From: Phoronis australis
Lineage: Eukaryota; Phoronida; Phoronidae
Direction of reading: 5' to 3'
Length of the DNA stretch: 64,000 nt
Assembly (NCBI GenBank): GCA_002633005.1
Contig: NMRA01000488.1
Span: 224,194-288,193, forward strand
The position numbers and the translations under genes were made by a program. Below the pieces are notes generated by a model, which was not told the DNA's origin, ran no database searches, and was given only the letters and a program-made list of their open reading frames with translations. Position 1 is the first letter of the stretch. Each line of letters starts with the position of its first letter. This document shows, piece by piece, positions 61,900 through 64,000 of the stretch.

Positions 61900-63730
61900 C
61901 AGTGTTTCCCATGGGTTTTGCAAGGAGCGTGGTGGTGAATGGCCAAAACGGGGTGCAAAGCCCGTTGCCGCACACGAATATGAGAAATGGGATCCCCCTA
62001 TTAGCTGGGTTTCGAAAGGAGCGTGGTGGTGAATGCACAACGCGGATGCGGAACCCTGAACCACATGGGATGAAGTGAGATCCTCCCCTCGGGGGGGGAG
62101 GGGGGGAGTTGGGAGACCTTCCCCAGGCAAAATTAGATGTAATTGGGTGCAGTTTGCTCATCATAGACAACATAGACAAGACCTTAACGCGAACATCATG
62201 GATGTCTAGTGGAAGTATCTGGATAGAGAACACTTCGCAAGATAATTTGGCAATGAAGACGTGTCTGGCATAGTGTGATCTCTGTCGCACTAGAGTACAA
62301 AAAAGTGTTAAAATTCAGTTATCCACAAAATGACAAACATAGAACAAAAAATATTTGAACTTTGTAGACGTAATAAACTAATTCTTGTAACGAAACTTCC
62401 ATTGATACCATCTTGCTAAACAAAAATCAGTGATAGTGGATTGGCGTTGGCCGCCGTAGCAGACGATGTAATAATCCAGTCCATGCAGACGAATCTGAGA
62501 CTGGTTAACATTCAATATCGTCATTTTGGCGCAGGGCTATGGTTGATTAAACAGTTGGATGTCACGCCCTGCAGTATAGTTCACGTCTTTTGTAAACTCG
62601 GACACAATAAAATGAATGAAGCAGAAATCTTACTGTTTCTTACTTCATTAGCAAGCCCAGGCGCTTTCCCATTTTAGAAAATTCATATCGAAGTCGCTGC
62701 CTGTGCCTGGTCCCCGGCTGTATTAAGTTTTTATGCATTGTCTGATAACCAAGCAGAAACGAGGTACAAAAGGAGATTGGGTATTGAATGACTGTTTAAC
62801 AGGGCACAATTCAAGATCCCAGGGTAAAATTATTATTTTTCCCTTTCGATCAACAAACAGCGAAAGGTGCCATGTGACTTGTACTTATTCATTATTGCTA
62901 GCGATCACTTATACTAGGGATTCATTTTAGCGATCATTTTTACTAGCAATCATTTTTACTAGCAACCATTTTTACTAGCAATCATTTTTACTAGCGATCA
63001 TTTTTACTAGCGATTTTTGCGTGGCGGTGAAGTTTCCCCATCACGATTAGGTGTGTGGTGGTCAATTTGAGTATGATTTACGAGTGGCGGGGACAAAAAG
63101 AAGCGTGGCGGGCCGCCCAGAAGTTTACACGCTGGGGGAACCCTGTATATAGTGTATTGGGGACAATCAAAAGCTGAGGAGGCCTGTGCAAGCAAGTACG
63201 TTTCCTGAAATTCATGTTTATGGTCCAGTTGCAAAACCATTCGCCAATTTGGGGGAACAGACTTAGTTCTGCCATCGTCAGTGCAGCACAGAATTCGCCA
63301 ATAATGAAATGGCGAGTGGGTAGCGCGAGCCTAGATTCCGCTAATCTGCATGGGGTATAACGTCATGTTCACATTAGAATGCAACAGTTTTGCACTGAGT
63401 CTGGGGTTCATCGCCTGATATTCTTTGAGCGTACACTGTCACTGTGCGCATTTAGTTGTATTTTAAGAGTCTTGATTCTTACAGCTATATGGATGGCAAA
63501 GAACCAGACCCCATACCAAACGTTTCCAGGACAGGCAGAGATTAACATAATGCACGACTAAGTCTAGTAGAGTTCACGGTAAGACAACCTGTCCTTGAAC
63601 TCAATCTGCAAATCTTAAAAAAAAACTTTAATTACCAAATAAATACTAAACTTATAAGAAACTATGCCAAGTGGGAAGTTTTGTGAAACCTACTACTATC
63701 ATATTACGTACCGTCTTGTCCACTCCACAT
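53226..63730 (-). CDS. RPA2: Replication protein A 32-kDa subunit
   Basis: Complete in eight exons: 63712-63730 (ATG), 58868-58941, 57958-58059, 56436-56549, 55308-55505, 54694-54777, 53538-53632 and 53226-53304 (TGA). All junctions are GT-AG with matching phases, giving 254 residues, close to the family's 270. The protein is the middle subunit of the RPA heterotrimer that coats single-stranded DNA in replication and repair. It starts M-W-S-G-Q-D-G and has a Gly/Ser/Gln-rich N-terminal tail (1-31) like the phosphorylated tail of the family. The OB fold follows (about 36-150: [31 protein letters not shown]). A flexible linker (170-197) leads to the winged helix ending [20 protein letters not shown]. 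Intron 1 holds two hAT-like elements and intron 3 a small duplication. Confidence 0.97.
53938..54690. other. RPA2 intron sequence
   Basis: Part of the intron between 53633 and 54693. No separate gene or repeat recognised. Confidence 0.5.
56839..56932 (+). repeat. Three tandem 32-bp units
   Basis: 'acaaatgaccttagttttca' begins each unit at 56839, 56871 and 56903. The set recurs at 57454-57547 in the duplicated copy. Confidence 0.9.
57146..57258. repeat. 29-bp perfect inverted repeat (hairpin)
   Basis: Stem 57146-57174 pairs with 57230-57258 (cattttaagtcttgccagca and its complement), with a 55-bp loop. Repeated at 57761-57873. Confidence 0.85.
57286..57899. repeat. 614-bp tandem duplication, copy 2
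   Basis: See copy 1. Followed by unique sequence leading to the RPA2 exon at 57958. Confidence 0.95.
59057..59099. repeat. (ATACAT)n microsatellite at element edge
   Basis: Six-base repeats directly before the CAGTGTTTCC end of the hAT-like element. The second element has an (AT)n tract at the same place (61871-61899). Confidence 0.85.
59100..60353. mobile_element. hAT-like non-autonomous element, copy 1
   Basis: Terminal inverted repeats CAGTGTTTCCCCTGGGT and the reverse of CAGGGTTTCCCCTGCGT. Near the left end are two direct copies of aaggagcgtggtggtgaatg. Near the right end are several GGCGG motifs and a 16-bp tandem repeat. CAG-starting ends of this type occur in hAT transposons, but no transposase remains. 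A single N is at 59329. Confidence 0.65.
60101..60229. repeat. 16-bp tandem repeat
   Basis: Repeats of 'tttttactagcgatca', about seven units, inside hAT-like copy 1. The equivalent in copy 2 is 62893-63015. Confidence 0.85.
60354..61440. other. RPA2 intron 1 sequence between hAT-like copies
   Basis: 60354-60665 matches 63146-63450. 60830-61000 contains several 'gttcgcgagag/ctcgcgaac' motifs, locally self-complementary. A single N at 61083 marks another assembly joint. Confidence 0.5.
61440..61760. mobile_element. Fold-back element, copy 2
   Basis: Arms of about 60 bp: caaagcacaaaaatcttccc at 61442 pairs with gggaagatttttgcgctttg near 61672. The loop carries acggaattatccgatgagtt, as in the copy at 45098-45470. 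Confidence 0.6.
61900..63145. mobile_element. hAT-like non-autonomous element, copy 2
   Basis: Same structure and end motifs as 59100-60353, 1246 bp. Flanks gtagtata and atagtgta resemble an 8-bp target duplication of the gtagtgta seen in the empty site at 45.0 kb. Confidence 0.65.
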
Positions 63731-63777
63731 TTTGAAGACGCTTTTTGTTGTTCTTTGGTCACCTTCCCAAAAAATAA

Positions 63778-63825
63778 TTTCCCGCGTTTTAAACCGGAAG
63801 TGTAGTTTGATGCACTAGTGACGTC
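63778..63825 (-). promoter_or_regulatory. RPA2 proximal promoter: E2F-, ETS- and CRE-like sites
   Basis: TTTCCCGCG (63778-63786) matches the E2F consensus, ACCGGAAGTG (63793-63802) the ETS consensus, and TGACGTC (63819-63825) a CRE/ATF core. All lie 48-95 bp upstream of the RPA2 ATG. The combination is expected for an S-phase replication gene. Function is inferred from motifs only. Confidence 0.5.
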
Positions 63826-63971
63826 TTGTGGTTGGGAAAATTTTGCTTCAAGCAGAGACCGTAGAGAGGGAGACAAACCACCTAGCGAAATCCCATTGGA
63901 CGGCCACTGGCAGTCGTTGTTGTACCATGGACCGTAGAGACGTCTAGTAGACGTGTGTGCAATAAACAAAT

Positions 63972-64000
63972 ATGGCAAGACATGACGACTCCAGTCGGTA
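63972..64000 (+). CDS. Possible start of a divergent gene (truncated by window edge)
   Basis: An ATG in a favourable context (caaatATGG) opens M-A-R-H-D-D-S-S-R and runs off the window. Its position just upstream of RPA2 would make a bidirectional promoter. Too short to identify. Confidence 0.2.

Overview
This window is animal genomic DNA, most likely from a marine invertebrate with an AT-rich, highly heterozygous, repeat-laden genome. Genes are split into short exons of 19 to about 340 bp with GT-AG introns of up to about 10 kb. Non-coding DNA is full of MITEs, fold-back elements and tRNA-like SINE pieces. Single N bases next to direct duplications show a draft assembly. No operons, CRISPR arrays or other bacterial features are present. 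The species cannot be named from the sequence.

Three genes can be reconstructed exon by exon with matching splice phases. (1) Minus strand, about 44.3 kb down to 1.29 kb: a gene for a protein of about 460 residues with an N-terminal EH domain, a central coiled coil and an acidic C-terminal part with an NPF motif. I do not recognise an ortholog. Its exons A-D lie in a 7.2-kb block that occurs twice in tandem (22804-30068 and 30070-37306), joined by a single N. Splicing both copies together would break the frame. (2) Plus strand, 47842-50573: the V-ATPase c'' proteolipid subunit (ATP6V0B), complete except for the N-terminal exon, which probably lies in the N gap at 47199-47734. (3) Minus strand, 63730 down to 53226: replication protein A 32-kDa subunit (RPA2), complete at 254 residues in 8 exons, with E2F-like, ETS-like and CRE-like sites just upstream. 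ATP6V0B and RPA2 converge on about 51.6-53.2 kb. ATP6V0B and the EH gene point away from each other across a palindrome-rich spacer.

The rest is intron and spacer. Notable items are a 1.5-kb near-perfect palindrome at 45481-47010, whose arm also exists as a single copy near 19.8-20.6 kb; two related hAT-like non-autonomous elements in RPA2 intron 1, with a probable empty site at 45.0 kb; fold-back elements at 6.75-7.40, 15.9-16.2, 45.1-45.5 and 61.4-61.7 kb; a MITE family with 'TTTGGGACA' motifs; SINE-like B boxes; and a hairpin of pre-miRNA size at 18.3 kb.

The three genes have no evident joint pathway: endocytic-type EH adaptor, organelle acidification and DNA replication/repair. I found no convincing new multi-gene system. 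The strongest unexplained items are the EH/NPF protein and the large palindrome.
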